DNA of 64,000 nt. Source: Cryptomeria japonica (Eukaryota; Streptophyta; Pinopsida; Cupressales; Cupressaceae). The position numbers and the translations under genes were made by a program. The notes beneath the pieces are model-generated. The model saw only the letters and a program-made list of their open reading frames with translations, was not told where the DNA came from and searched no databases. Below are positions 1 through 12,023 of the stretch, piece after piece. Every line of letters begins with the position of its first letter. Position 1 is the stretch's first letter. The stretch lies in contig NC_081412.1 of the NCBI RefSeq assembly GCF_030272615.1, positions 671,238,852 to 671,302,851 on the forward strand, in the 5' to 3' direction.

Positions 1-508
1 TTGCTGACAAAAATGCATACTCGGAATCTGTGATCAATTCGCAGTCATAATCGCATCACCATTAATTTTTTTCTCATCTCCAAATCTATCACCGAACTGT
101 TCTTCTTAAATATCATGTTAAGTTCCATCATGTTAGCTACAATGAAAGTATAAACATGTTGGCTAATGGAACATAATAAAATCCAAACATAAATCTAATG
201 ACCATGTTGGCCATCACACATAACCACCAAAATCCATGAAAGAAATAATCAAGACCAAAAGATTTCCTATCTGGGTCCTATCCATTATCGGGTACCATAT
301 ACACATTACCGAGATCAGGACATGTTGTTGGAATCAAGTTTTAGTTGGGTATGAAGTGAATGTCGGTGTCGATGTAAAACAATATGAATACCGGTTAAGT
401 GCAATGAATGCCAGTTAACCAAACAATGAAACCATTTATCCTGAGATGATGAGTTATCATCAATGACAACCCAAAATGCCATTAACTCTTACCGAATGAG
501 TATCAATT
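1..508. other. Intergenic DNA, no gene seen
   Basis: AT-rich sequence. The only open frame, at 236-418 (60 codons), has no recognisable motif and no codon bias. I see nothing supportable here. Confidence 0.5.
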
Positions 509-830
509 GCCAATAGTTTCCTTCTATTTACTTTCAGCTACCTAGTAGGTTCGGATGTAGCCAAAATTTCAGGTTGGCAATTAGTTTCATTTTATTTACT
601 TGGAGCTGGAACCCAAATACCTAGTGGGTTAGGTTATAGCCAAAATTCTATAAGTAAGTTACTAATTGGTTTCATTTTATTTACTAGGGGTTGGAACCCA
701 AACACCTGGTAGGCTGGATTGTACTGGAATTTTCATAGAAAGTTGCCAATTAATTTAGTTTATTTATATGTGGTTTGAACCCAAATACCTCATAGGCTGG
801 CCAATAGCCGAAATTTAAGTAGCATATTAA
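509..830 (+). repeat. Four degenerate tandem units of about 84 bp
   Basis: Successive blocks starting near 510, 577, 661 and 746 share the same order of words: CAATTAGTTTC-like, TTTATTTACT, GGAACCCAAATACCT, GTAGGCTGG and AGCCRAAATTT. Units differ by point changes and small indels, so this is an old minisatellite. A fifth, weaker unit may continue to about 930. No coding signal. Confidence 0.7.
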
Positions 831-2335
831 TTAATTACACCTGCATGTTAATTAATTACATCTCTTGTATTTTCTTATAGCTGGATCACAAATAAATAAG
901 GCTGAACTTTCTTTTAGTTGTTAAGGGTCATAACACAAATTTGTAGACGATTGAGCTATAGCCCTGATTTTAGTAGTAGTCTTTGAACCCAAGTCTTGAG
1001 AACTATCAACTATTTTACTAGCCATTAACTACTACGCTGAAATTTTGTATATAGCAGATTTATATTTTTTATATGGCAATCATCTCAAATCTATATGTCA
1101 TATCTTTTTTATACGATATGCTCAGTCTTCTGGATGATTTTCCTCAAGTTGGTAATGTCTTGTCGATTTTACTCAAATAATTTTGATAGGCTATTGTTTA
1201 CTATTTTAGGTTGTTTTTTTAATCCTTGTTCAGTATCTAGCCTAGATTTAAACTAACATATCCATTCTAGCTTGAAATATTTTCTTGCTTTAGGTCTTTC
1301 AGATGGCTTCACATATTTTTAAGATCTTGTAGAAGAGAGATCGCTCCATTGTACTTTAAGGGCCTATTTATTTTCTTTGAATATATCCTTCATCCCACAA
1401 GGGCATTACCAACAGTCAATTTGATTGTGGATATAAATTATTTCCATGTACGAGATAAGCATTGAAATAATCATAAATAAATCTAGAAAAAAATTAATCA
1501 ATCAATCTAATCAGTCAATCAAACCAGTTAATCAAATAAATATTAGGTTAATTAGTTAGTTTATAAATTTTGACACTTAGATTAAATTTTATCACTAATA
1601 TCATATTACTAAATAGATTATTTCATTCCACTTCTAAAAATTTGTAAACTGATTTATTAAACAAGAAGGAAAACTGTAGAATGAAAATAAAATTGTTTAT
1701 TCCACAAAACTTTGAATAAACAATCATCGCTTTTTTCATTTTATCAAAGTCATTGATAATATATTAATTATGTTGCTAATTGTATTGTTCTCTTTCTCCA
1801 GAAAAAACATAGAAGCATCACAAAAGCATACTCTATGGTGTCAATAATTTTTGTTTATGTTTTGGATACATGTGACAAATCAATCAATTTAATTTAACCA
1901 CTGTACCCATACTTTCATCAACATCAAAGGCATTACACTTTCGGCAGGAACTTGACACTATGCATCTCTTGTTTTAATATGGTTTCGCATCAACCAAACC
2001 ACCAAATTTAATTTATGTTTTGATACATCTTTGAGTGATGTGGAGATGTGGTGGAAGATATCCCACACTAACATCAATCCCTATCAAGTTTATAATTCGA
2101 TGGTTGCCTTTATCTATCATATTAAAAATTTGATGGTTTGGTCATTTAAAGGCCTTTCATTTGATGTTCTAAGAAATATATAAATCGTCATTTTAAATTG
2201 TTTAAATTATAAATAATTTTATGTAAAATATTCTATACTAATTTTGTTAATTAGTTTCATTATTCATACATATTAATATCAAAGAACATAATTGGATCAA
2301 TTATGAAGTGTCTATGTTCAACATTACCTATAAGA
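831..2335. other. AT-rich intergenic DNA
   Basis: No open frame over 60 codons, no splice-bounded coding blocks and no LTR or TIR boundaries that I can identify. Probably ancient repeat debris. Confidence 0.45.
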
Positions 2336-2340
2336 AAATA

Positions 2341-2408
2341 TATGTGTGTGTGTGTGTGTGTGTACACACACACACACACACATATGTATGTATGTATATA
2401 TATGTATG

Positions 2409-2457
<49 letters not shown>

Positions 2458-2575
2458 ATACATATGTATATGTATACATATATATATATATATGTAAATA
2501 TGTATGCATATTTATATAAATATAGATACATATATACATACATATATACATGTATATATATACATATATATCTCT
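2341..2575. repeat. Compound microsatellite with self-complementary halves
   Basis: About ten TG dinucleotides (2342-2363) run directly into about ten CA dinucleotides (2364-2382). TATG and TA arrays then continue to about 2575. The first 40 bp is a near-perfect palindrome able to form a hairpin. The Tyr/Ile/Thr/His-rich open frames on both strands are translations of the repeat, not genes. Confidence 0.92.
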
Positions 2576-2584
2576 GTGAAATGA

Positions 2585-3065
2585 GTAAGCATGTGATCCA
2601 AGGTTGTTGTTAGTCAAAATGTGAAAAATGGATGAATTTTGAAAATTATAAAGAATTGAGGAAAATCACTCTGTGAACATGTCCTCATCATCGTTTTGTG
2701 TTATATGACCCATTTTCGCTTGAACCTAGTTCATAGTTTGACATATTTTAAACTTTCAAATTTTGATTTTCCTCACTTTAAATCGATTAAATCCCACATC
2801 CAAAGTATCATCATGAGAAATAAATGATGGTATATGCTTATCCTCCGACCTTGAAGGCGTGTTTCCAATTTCGGAGCCTAACTCCTTACCAATTGAAAGT
2901 TGTGGCCATTTTTCCTGAATCGAGGCATTAAAGTCTTATGAGGAATATTTAAATTATTCTTTTAAAAATAATTCAAATATTTTCAATTATTTTCAATATA
3001 TTCCTCATTTTGATCTTTTGAAGTGAAAGAGCAATCAAAAGCCCTTAGGTAGGTTTGGATGAAAT
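2585..3065. other. Intergenic DNA
   Basis: AT-rich, with no gene-like signal on either strand. Confidence 0.4.
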
Positions 3066-3320
3066 AAATCTTTTGCTCAAAGCCCTTAATTGCTCAAAAA
3101 AGTCAAAATTCTAATCTTAATAGGTTAAAAATGCTCAAAATGTGAGCAAGCCTAACCTATTGCTCAAAAATTTCAAAATCCTAACCTATTGCTTTGAAAA
3201 GTTAAAATTCTAACCTGGGAAGGTTAGAAATGCTAAAAAATTGAGCAATCCTAACCTAATATGCTTAGTTGCTCAAAAATCCTAACTTTCTAACCTCCCT
3301 TACTCGAAAAACCTAAGTTG
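3066..3320 (+). repeat. Degenerate short tandem repeat (TTGCTCAAAA / CTAACCT)
   Basis: Repeated blocks pair TTGCTCAAAAA with TCAAAATYCTAACCTA at about 3093, 3160, 3188 and 3268, with an inverted TGAGCAA relative near 3138 and 3240. Spacing is irregular (about 28-65 bp), so this is a scrambled minisatellite. It lies directly upstream of the PPR-like pseudogene. Confidence 0.6.
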
Positions 3321-3367
3321 AGAAATTCATAACTATTTTTCAAGAAACTTTCAAAAGGTTAGAAGAT

Positions 3368-5260
3368 GGAGTCTTCGGGAACGCTCAATATTATTGCAGG
3401 TTATGGAGGAAACAGATTTGTTGGAAAGGCTCTGGAACATTTTGCATAAAAATGGAAGCTTTGGATCAGCCCGACAGAGTGCCACTATAGACAAAGAACC
3501 TCAGAACACACATTGCAAAAAATTGAATAAATCCAATTTGTGGCAAAAATTACATTGTCAATGTTGTGATAGTAAATACATGCAAAATGTGGAGGCAGAG
3601 ATGTATGTGATTTGTTTGACAAGTTTTTCCAAAGAGATGTCATGTGACAGTGTACAATGATTGCAAGATGTAAAGAAATTTAATGTGGTGTAAACGACTT
3701 TCAAAATTTAATAGCGCATGCAAAATGTGGAATCACAGGAAATTGTACTTGAACCGCCTAATAGCATGCCACAAAGTACCGTAAAGAATTGAATGAAAAG
3801 ATTCTAAAACATGCATTCCAAATGTGAAATAATGGACAACGGATTTGATTGTTTGATAGAATGGCTCAAAGAGACGGTGTCTCAAGGAATATAATGGTCG
3901 CATAGATATGCGCAAGATAGACATATTGGAAGGGTTATGGAAAATATAAATGCAAAATAGGCTATCAACGTTTGTCCAAAGAATAAATACATAAATGCAA
4001 AATGTGGAAGCACAAGATAAGGCGCAATATTTGAAGAGATGTCATTGTATGGGATGGAGTAATTGCGGGATAATGCACCAAAATTTGTTGAAAAATATTT
4101 TGACAATATAAGAAATTCAATTAGCAGGAGTAATTCCCAATTCATCGACCTTTCTCAACAATCCACTCGTGCCAATCTAGAAGCTTTGAACAGAGACGCC
4201 TCATAGAGACATTATCTCAAGAAACGGTATGTCGTGATTGCATAATATGCAGAAATTGAATTTGTTGAAAAGGCTTTGAAAAATCTCGACAGCAAATGCA
4301 CACAACAGATGTAATTGGCGGGTACATAGCCCAAATCTTGTCGAATCCTCTCCGCCTGAGAGGAGGAAATTTAAACAATATATGGACATCCACCAAACCA
4401 CTGTGTACGAAGGTTTTTGTCAGGTATATGGTTTGAGATGCTATGATTGACTTGCTTGTAGAACTTGGAATCATACACAAGGCAAGTGAAATATTTGACA
4501 AAATGCCTCAGAGATGTCATCTCACCGAATGAAAATGTGGAAGCAGAGGTAGTAGGTGAAATGTTTGACTATTTGCCTATAAGAAGTGCGAGTTGAAGGC
4601 CGACTGAGAAGCACAAACAAGGCTGCGAATTGTTTGATTGGATGCCTCAAAAGAGATGTCATGTCAATGAAGTGATTGAAGAATGTGTAGAAAATTGATT
4701 GTGTAGGAGATCTCTCAAAAAATTTGATTTAGTGAGGAATTCTGGAATACATTCTAACATTGTGAGCCAGGCATGTACATACACACGTGGTTATGCAGTT
4801 TTAATGGATAAGTTCTATAAATACTTCAAGAGAATGGGTAATTCTCATTCCAATATTCCTAAAGCCTGTTACAATTTATTCATGGTCATGGTGACTATCT
4901 GGAGCATGTACTAAATCCTTCTATTAAAATATCAGTCAAAATCATGGCAGTTGCATGGAAGTACTTTCTCGATGCCTTGCAAATCATATATCATATAAGT
5001 TGAGTATTTCCAATATTAGTATTGTCATAGTGAATATGTATGTAAATTGTTAAGGAACTATCACCCTTTGGAACCCAATGACTATAGAGCACCATAATGG
5101 ATTTAATGAAATGTTCCAAAAACTTCCAAGCTAGTGAAATTTCAGAGAGTCAAAATGTTTCGCAAAATCACTCATAGTGATGTCATCTCAAGGAACAACA
5201 ATGCTTACTATTAGAAATAGTTTCAAAAGTTGTCATAGATGAAGCAGATGGAGTGGACGA
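3368..5260 (+). pseudogene. Decayed pentatricopeptide-repeat (PLS-type PPR) gene
   Basis: PPR proteins bind organellar RNA in a sequence-specific way. No long frame survives, but PPR phrases recur along the plus strand in changing frames. They include IIAGYGGNRFVGKALEHF (about 3385-3440), NGSFGSARQ (about 3450), MAQRDGVSRNIMVA (about 3862), a HAKCGS-like phrase (about 3994), ASEIFDKMPQR (about 4480) and ELFDWMPQK (about 4625). The nucleotide word AGAGATGTCAT, which would encode the RDV of the linker between motifs, recurs near 3631, 4036, 4508 and 4650, with a variant near 5185. Stops and frameshifts interrupt everything, so it cannot be functional. There is no intron evidence. The PPR assignment rests on recurring family phrases rather than one alignable domain. 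Confidence 0.7.
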
Positions 5261-6185
5261 GTAGCTTAGCAAACCAAATTTGACATTTCATTGAGATTGG
5301 GGGTTTTCAAGTATCTTTGGGGTAAAAGTGACTTGTTTCAAATATTTGTAATAAATTAGAAAATAAGCTTTATTTGTGTAAAAATTGAGAAAAGTCAAAG
5401 TAATGAAGCTTATTTTTATTTTCTCAAATTTGTAGAGGTAGTTATCTCTAGGTAGTTATCGAGTGGTTATGAATTAGTTATTACAAGATGCCTACAAATA
5501 CAAGGATTTTTCATTGTAAAAGGGAGACACTTATAGAGGGGAAACTCTGCAGAATTTTGTATAGAAAATTTAAAGAAATTTTAGTTTTCACATTTGGTAC
5601 TCAAAGCTTTTGGACTTGTATATTTTCAAAAGAATAAAAAAATATATATTTGATTTGTATGTATTGCATATGTTTATGTGTTATGATTATCTCTTTCTCG
5701 TATGTTGAATTGATAATCCTTTTGTATATCGGTGGAATCCATTGATTCTCTATTCTAAAGTTTATGTAAATGATGAATCACATCATTTCTTGGTATTTGG
5801 AATTGTACGTGTTAGTACAACTTATTTCTTTGTATGTTGAGGTTTGTTGTCTTTCTTTCGTCATCCTTGCATATCTAAAACTTGTTTTGTGCTTAAACCC
5901 CCTTTGTATCTATCATCATTTGTGAAATCCTATTTGGTGTTTGTATGTCTACCATTGGGGTTTATATTATTCATGTTTCTTTAGTTTTGTCTCCATTCTG
6001 TACATTCAGGTAAAAAGTATACAAAAATCCCAAAATACTCCCATCATACGAGGGAGCTTCCCCTCTGAAATGTAGAGAAAGATTGCAGTTTGATTGCAAT
6101 CTCTTCAACTATTTTCACAGTTGTCACAGTTCTTCGGGCAAACAAGGTCAATATTGAAGATAAATTCACAGTGAAAAATTTGTTT
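5261..6185 (+). other. Possible LTR remnant or unassigned DNA
   Basis: AT-rich and without a gene. The stretch around 5480-5560 (a TACAAATACAAGG-like TATA context followed by a purine-rich leader) resembles the promoter/R part of a plant LTR. I could find neither matching ends nor a second copy, so this is a weak call. Confidence 0.25.
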
Positions 6186-6190
6186 ACCAA

Positions 6191-6247
6191 TAATACATAT
6201 ACATATATACGTATATGTGTATATATATGTATATGTATATGTATATG

Positions 6248-6293
<46 letters not shown>

Positions 6294-6360
6294 TAATATA
6301 TGTGTATATATATTTATACATATACATATGTATATGTGTATATATACATATATGTATATA
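6191..6360. repeat. TATATG/TACATA microsatellite, palindromic
   Basis: A TATATG-type array (about 6205-6248) turns into its own complement, an ATACAT-type array (about 6249-6292), and is followed by mixed TATA/TATG repeats. The Tyr/Met/Ile/His open frames here are repeat translations. Confidence 0.92.
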
Positions 6361-6364
6361 GTTT

Positions 6365-6947
6365 TTATTATTTTGTCTCCTTACCTAGCCATCACAAAAC
6401 CCTAACTTAAAATAACACGAGAATAGAAAATGTAATAAAAATTTAACTTTTTCCCCACATTAATGTAATGATTATGTAAATAACATGATTGTCAAATTCT
6501 TAATATTCATCAATTAAAATTTATTATACATTTCTAAATTCATATTATAAATTTTTTAAGATAATCTTAATAAAAATAATTTTTAATTTTTTAAAAAATA
6601 TATTCTAATTATTTGGCTTCTTATCGAGTAGAGACTAGGGTGGATTCCAAAATTTGTTTGGTTGCCTCTAAAAGAAAATTGCCATTTTTGGGAGATTAAA
6701 GATAGACAAATCTGTAGGAAGTGTTGAATTTGTCTCATCCTATGATAGTTAGGGCTGTGAAAAGAATCTTTGGAGAATAATTTTTGAGGACCAATAAAAA
6801 ACACAAAATGAATATGGAGATCCTGATGGCCTTTGTGGCGGCAATCCTTCATATGGGACTTTCAAAGGATAAGAAAGAGGCCCTCTGCAAGAAAGTCTTC
6901 AAGTTGTATTGTTGGTGGATTTGAGCAGAGTCATGAGAAATATCAAT
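6365..6947. other. Unassigned DNA left of element X
   Basis: A minus-strand frame at 6583-6852 (89 codons) has no family feature I recognise and no start context. The sequence is probably old repeat. Element X begins immediately after it. Confidence 0.4.
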
Positions 6948-6952
6948 GATAA

Positions 6953-8087
6953 TGTTGGCAAGACACACTACTCTGGTGAAGATTGATGCATCAGAGATAC
7001 TCAGGGGTTATCATTGATGGCAACTTTGTTCGAAATTCACATCCGGTATACATATATTTGGTTTATCAGAAGTCATTTTGTTCATAGAGCATAAGTCTAG
7101 AAGGTGGAACATAGTAATCGGTGGAATGTGCATATGTTGATTTTGATTGGATAATTTTGGTTGTAGTGATTAAGGTAGTTGATTCAAGGCTCGAGGCAAA
7201 TTATTTCGTTATCCGGATATCTAGTGTTAATTCATTAGTAAGTTTAGAGGTCTGATATCCGGTAATTCAATTTGAGGAAAGCTATTCTAGTGTAACATGT
7301 GTTGCATATTTGTTGGGTTGATTTTGGTGATTGGTTTCATGTTTGAGGTGTTTGGGTCGACTTATGGGAATCTTATTATCATCATATTTTTGTCCGCATT
7401 TGGATATATGGATGGATTGAGATGACTTGGTGATACACTTTTCATGTTGCATGCTATGTGGTTTTTGGAAGCCGACATGGTTAATGATTCTTTTTGTTGG
7501 TGTAGATATATAAGATAGATTTTTTTGATCATTTTGATATATATTATGAGTAAGAGAAGTTTTTATGAGGGAATGTTCAAAGTTAGGTGAATGTGATTGG
7601 AGGTTTGGTGCTTCGATATTAGATAGAGCAAGAAAATAGGACAGAGAGAGAACAATTGTAGAGGTTGATCCGAACCTAACCAAAACTAAATTTTGGCATA
7701 TTTAGATGCTATATTTCAGTTCATTCACCATTGTATTCATTTTAATATCCTATAAGGTAGTGATCCTTCCTCTAGGTTGTAACCCCTTTGTAATTGAACA
7801 ATGAGCTCTAGGTAGTGTGCCTAAATGTAAGTGCATTCCCCTTATCTAATACTATCATACTTCTGGCCATAGTATAATAATATTGTGGGTTCAAATCGTA
7901 CCCATAGTTTTTCCATTTTTTTGGTTTCCGCATAAAATTATTAGTGTTATGGTTATGTGGTTGTTTACTTTATGTTTTTCGCACTTTTCTTTCTTTCTTA
8001 TGCATCTGGTGGTTTAAAAATTAGATTAGCATGTTTGAAAAGTGTAAAACACTAATTCACCTCCCTCAGTGTTCATTGATTCAAACA
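6953..8087 (+). repeat. Element X 5' LTR
   Basis: Starts TGTTGGCAAGACAC and ends in CAAACA. It pairs with 27206-28303 over its length, for example the shared block ATTCACATCCG followed by TTTGGTTTA near both starts. It carries the family 3' module: a GTGGGTTC-ATCC block, a GTTATGGT word and CACCTCCCTCAGTG just before the end. Confidence 0.88.
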
Positions 8088-8105
8088 ATTGGTATTAGAG
8101 CCTAG
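8088..8105 (+). promoter_or_regulatory. Element X primer-binding site
   Basis: ATTGGTATTAGAGCCTAG abuts the LTR. It matches the plant Copia primer site TGGTATCAGAGC (complement of initiator Met-tRNA) with one C-to-T change. Confidence 0.85.
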
Positions 8106-9329
8106 TTCCTCGAAAGATTCCTAATAGGTTGAGTAAGATCTGGAAGATTGAATCAATAGACTCTGGTTTTCAGAGACAACTTAGTGTGGCACTTGAAGAT
8201 CTTGATGCAACAAGAAAAAAAGTAAGTTCCCTAAAAAGAATTCTAAATGCATCTAAAGACTTCATTGAGATATTAAAAGATCAAGTGAGTACTTCTAGAA
8301 AAAAGATCAAGGAGTTGATGGAAAAAATGAATGACAAAGAGGAGCAAAGCATTGATAGTGAATCTCTACAAGACAAGACATATGAATGTGAGAAGCTCAC
8401 TAGAGAGAATGCAGTCTTGAAGAATGAAATGCAATCCATTGTAATTTAAGGCGACAAAGGAGATTGAAGGATGGAAGAAGAATTAAGAAACCCTTACTCA
8501 GTCACTGAAGGATAGATTTGATGAATGTTGCAAATTGACATATCAGAATGATTAGTTGAAACTTGAATTTCTGCAATACAAGAATGATGGACAAGAACTT
8601 GAAAGGTAGATCATAATTTTGAGAGATGAGCTTTCTACTGCTAATGAGTACAAAGAAAAGTTCAAAGCTAGTTTAGCCTTGTTAGATGAGATGCTGGAAA
8701 TTCAGAGACATGGAAAAGATACGCGAGGAATTGGATTTGAGAAGGGATAATCCACTGGTTCTAGACAAAGCAATCATCAACAAAAGAACAAGAAACCTCT
8801 AGTAAGATAGCCTAATGCCTACAAATTCAATGGTAAATTATTTGTTTGTGAAAAATTCAGTCCTATGGAAAGTGAAAGCAAAAATAAGATGAATAATGGG
8901 ATGATAAATAATGTGATGAATAATGGTTCTACCTTTACCAGACAATGTTTCACATGCAACAACTTTAGTCATAAATCAAATATGTGCAGAATGGTGAATA
9001 ATTTTCAGAATAACAGATGTCATGTGTGTGAAATGTTTGGACACATTGCTAACCAATGCAGGTTGTGATCAAATCAGATGAATTTCAAGCCTATGAAAAA
9101 TGTTATTTTCTATGCATGCAACAAATTGGGTCATATTGCAAAATATTATAGAAGCAAGAATGTAAGCAAGAATGCTCTAATAGACAAGAATAGATCAGAT
9201 GAAAAGAGAAAAGATAAAGTGGAATAGATCAGAGATCAACATAAGAAGTTGTGGGTTAAGAAGGAATATTTAAATGTTCAAATTGGTTCCACACCTAATT
9301 GCGGTGTTGGATCCTCATCTGGTAACTAA
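8106..9329 (+). pseudogene. Element X ORF1: coiled-coil and zinc-knuckle gag-like protein
   Basis: Nucleocapsid-like protein of a non-autonomous LTR element. An N-terminal coiled coil is open at 8129-8449 (heptads in a Lys/Glu-rich helix). A spacer with several stops follows. Zinc knuckles then appear: CFTCNNFSHKSNMC (Gly replaced by Ser), CHVCEMFGHIANQC and a damaged YACNKLGHIAKYY that has lost its last Cys. It ends in a basic tail and a TAA at 9327-9329. The usual Copia capsid domain before the coiled coil is absent in all copies of the family. Stops and a frameshift make it inactive. The original start codon is not recoverable. Confidence 0.75.
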
Positions 9330-9686
9330 GGCACTTTGGCCTTAAGGGGCAATTTTTCATGAAGATCCTCAAAACTCCCTTTCAAAGATTTGTAACTAGT
9401 CAAGGATGGTTGCAGGTGATAGAGACTAGCTATGTAGTCGATATCTGGAAGATTTCATGCCTATCTGAGTATCTGGTGATAAAATCACATGAAACAGGGT
9501 ATTGAGAAAACTTTTAGGGTTGTACATTTATATCAACTTAAAGTTAAGTTTTTGAAAAATAAAAAGGCATTTCGATCGTCATTCTTCACATTGTGAATGA
9601 AGAGTAAGTGAAACAAAGAAAGGCAAACGAGATTGCGAATTCATAATCGATCTTGAAGTGATTAGTCAAAGATTCCTTGTATCGAA

Positions 9687-10137
9687 ATGACATCTGCATC
9701 TAGTATTGTGACTCCATTGGTGATTGATAGTTCTAAGAGAGCAAGGCCCATGTTCAAAAGACATCCATTCAAATTTGTTCAAAATTATCTGGAAGGTTCT
9801 TTTTACTTTGTCCCGTATGGTGTGCTACATAATGAAGATATTAGGGCATACACCCACTATAACATCGAGGAGCTTGGAAATGCGCATATGTTATCACTTT
9901 ACACTAAGTATATGATGGATGGAATGGGTAATCTGAAGCTCAAATTCAAGCCATTGCAAGATAAGGGTTATATTCAATTTATTCAATTTTTGGTGTTCGA
10001 TGAACTTGAATGGGTCTGATATATCTTGACCCAAATTCACGATGAGGTCATAAGATCACGAAGCAATCCATTCAAGTAGTTACCCATTTGAATGCAACCG
10101 ATGAGATCTCTGGTTTGAAGAATGTTCATAACACAAT
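9687..10137 (+). pseudogene. Element X ORF2, N-terminal part
   Basis: First part of the unknown ORF2. It opens with ATG at 9687 about 358 nt after the ORF1 stop, the same arrangement as in A, B and C. The diagnostic phrase EDIRAYTHYNIEELG aligns with VEDVRAYIHCNLEDLG in A and AEDPRIYIHFNIEELG in B. A TGA at 10017-10019 breaks the frame soon after. The DNA-transposon-like repeat at about 10138 interrupts the rest. No known catalytic motif. Confidence 0.65.
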
Positions 10138-11140
10138 GCTAGGGTAAAAGAACAAACCTGTGTCACACTTTTATAAAGGAACTAGCCAACACAACTAAAA
10201 TAGTTTAACTTTGACCGTATAAAAGTGACATTTATAAATTGAATTTTGAAATGATGTAAATTGACCAAATGTACAAATATTACTGAAATTTAGGTCTAAA
10301 CTATTTTTAAATTTTTTTGAAAAAAATTGATATTTTTTTTATAAATTTAACAATAGATTTTTCATTGCTGAAAAATACAAAATATCAGGGGTCCTAGACA
10401 GTGTCACCAAAAAAATGAAAAACGGACTTTACTTTTTATAAAAAAAATTTCCAAATACAGAACATATATATGCAGTGTAGAAAAAAAATAAAAAAAATTG
10501 ATGTGTATTTTTCTCATTATAATATTTTGAAGTCCAATATAGCTAAATTTGATAGTTTTCATTCAGCGTCCTCTTTTAACTAATAAATTTATCATTAACC
10601 AAAAAATGATACCCTTTTCGAGAAGATTCTCTCATCTAGAGAAAAATATTTTAAATTTTTTTTCTAATATCACTTTTTTTTTAAATTTCTAATCAGCCTC
10701 TTTTTTAACTTTCAAAAGCTACTTGCAATGTGTAATTAATAAAAATTATTTAAATTAATCAAAATACTAAAAAAATTATATGTCTACATTCGTGACTTTG
10801 ACCTCTACAAAAGGATATTTCTTTTATTTTTGTAAGAAAATATTCTATTTGAAGGAAAATTGAGTAGAAGTGAAAATTTTCAGAAATACAGAGTTTTCAC
10901 CTTTTTTGTGCCACATCACATGACACATAAGCTACTTTAGTCAAACTGAGTCCAACCAAACTCAATTTGGTTGGACTAACCTTAGTTTTAACAATAAAAA
11001 AAAAATTAATTTTTTTTAATGGAAGCATTTGAACTAAGGAAGTCTGGTCGAACTGATTCCGGTCAAACTTAGTCCAGTCGGACTTCCGACACTATTTTGG
11101 CACCACACAGGTGCCATATGGCACCACAAAACCTGGGGGT
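10138..11140 (+). mobile_element. DNA-transposon-like repeat, copy 1
   Basis: This block interrupts ORF2 of X. Its left end (AGGGTAAAAG, then CCTGTGTCACACTTTTATA) is the reverse complement of the right end of a second copy at 24089-25072, and similarity continues inward through several hundred bases of AT-rich sequence. It has no coding capacity. The right end near 11110-11140 contains a palindrome (GGTGCCATATGGCACC) and a CACACAGGT word that complements the left end, so terminal inverted repeats are probable but degraded. Superfamily and target duplication are undetermined. Confidence 0.55.
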
Positions 11141-11159
11141 AGTCCTGATAGACAACCCT

Positions 11160-12023
11160 CAATTGGCCCAAAGTGTGACATGACTCCATGCTTTTTCCTA
11201 GTAACAAAGGTAACCGAAACCCAGCATGATAGCCGATCAATGACAATCAGCAATATCATAGAGCATGATGTAAGATTTGAATCAATAGTGATTGGATATA
11301 AGGTGTATCACTCAAGAAGGAAGAACTCGGTATCTAGTAATACTATATTTGCAACCTATGAGACGCTTACGGGGGAAAAAAGGTATGATCTCAATTGAGT
11401 ACTTTTTAGTGAGCTATTGAGTAATCTAAAGAAGATAAAACAAGATAAGAAACATGTTTTCAAATTTGGTTCCTTAATTGTTTGTTTGGCACTGTATTTC
11501 TTGAATGAGATTCTCAGAATTGGAAAGGTTAAATGGTCTTATGATAAACCAATGACGATCCCAATAAAGGAAGGATTGCAGGGTTTAGGTGATACTATAG
11601 CACAAAAAATTGCTTTGTGGGGTTACTTTCAATCCTTTCAAGCCATAATGCAAAGAAGAGAGGATTCCAAAGGACATAGTTGAAAAATATGAGAAAACAA
11701 TCTTTTTTATGGTTGATAAGGACTAATGTCATATGGAGGCAGTTGAGCCTAGGTTTGTTAAGATCATACCCATGCGGTATGAGGTGGATGCAAATACACT
11801 TGACGCATATACCCAACACCTATTGAGTTAGTCAGTAGATGATAAAGAGGAAAGGTTTGATACCTGCATGGAAAATGATCTTGATTTGCACAAGAAATTT
11901 GCTGGATCAACAAGGAAGAGGAAAGTAAGAAAGGAAGATAAGGAGCTAGCAGAGAAAAGGGTATATCCACGGAGGTTGTGCAAAGGGATAAAGAAAAATA
12001 TACTGAAGGAGGTAGACATGATG
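11160..12023 (+). pseudogene. Element X ORF2, middle part
   Basis: ORF2 resumes after the DNA repeat. Recognisable blocks are DSRSMTISNIIEHDVRF, VIGYKVYHSRRKNSVSS (about 11285-11335), FGSLIVCLALYFLNEI (about 11465-11515) and WGYFQSFQAIMQRRE (about 11620-11665). These align colinearly with A, B and C. It has at least one in-frame stop and two frameshifts. The block is cut at 12023 by insertion of element A, which starts TGTTGG at 12024. Function unknown. Confidence 0.65.

Noticed and set aside
2260-2617. Several overlapping Tyr/Ile/Thr/His-rich open frames on both strands
   Set aside because: They are translations of the TG/CA/TA microsatellite; composition is fully explained by the repeat.
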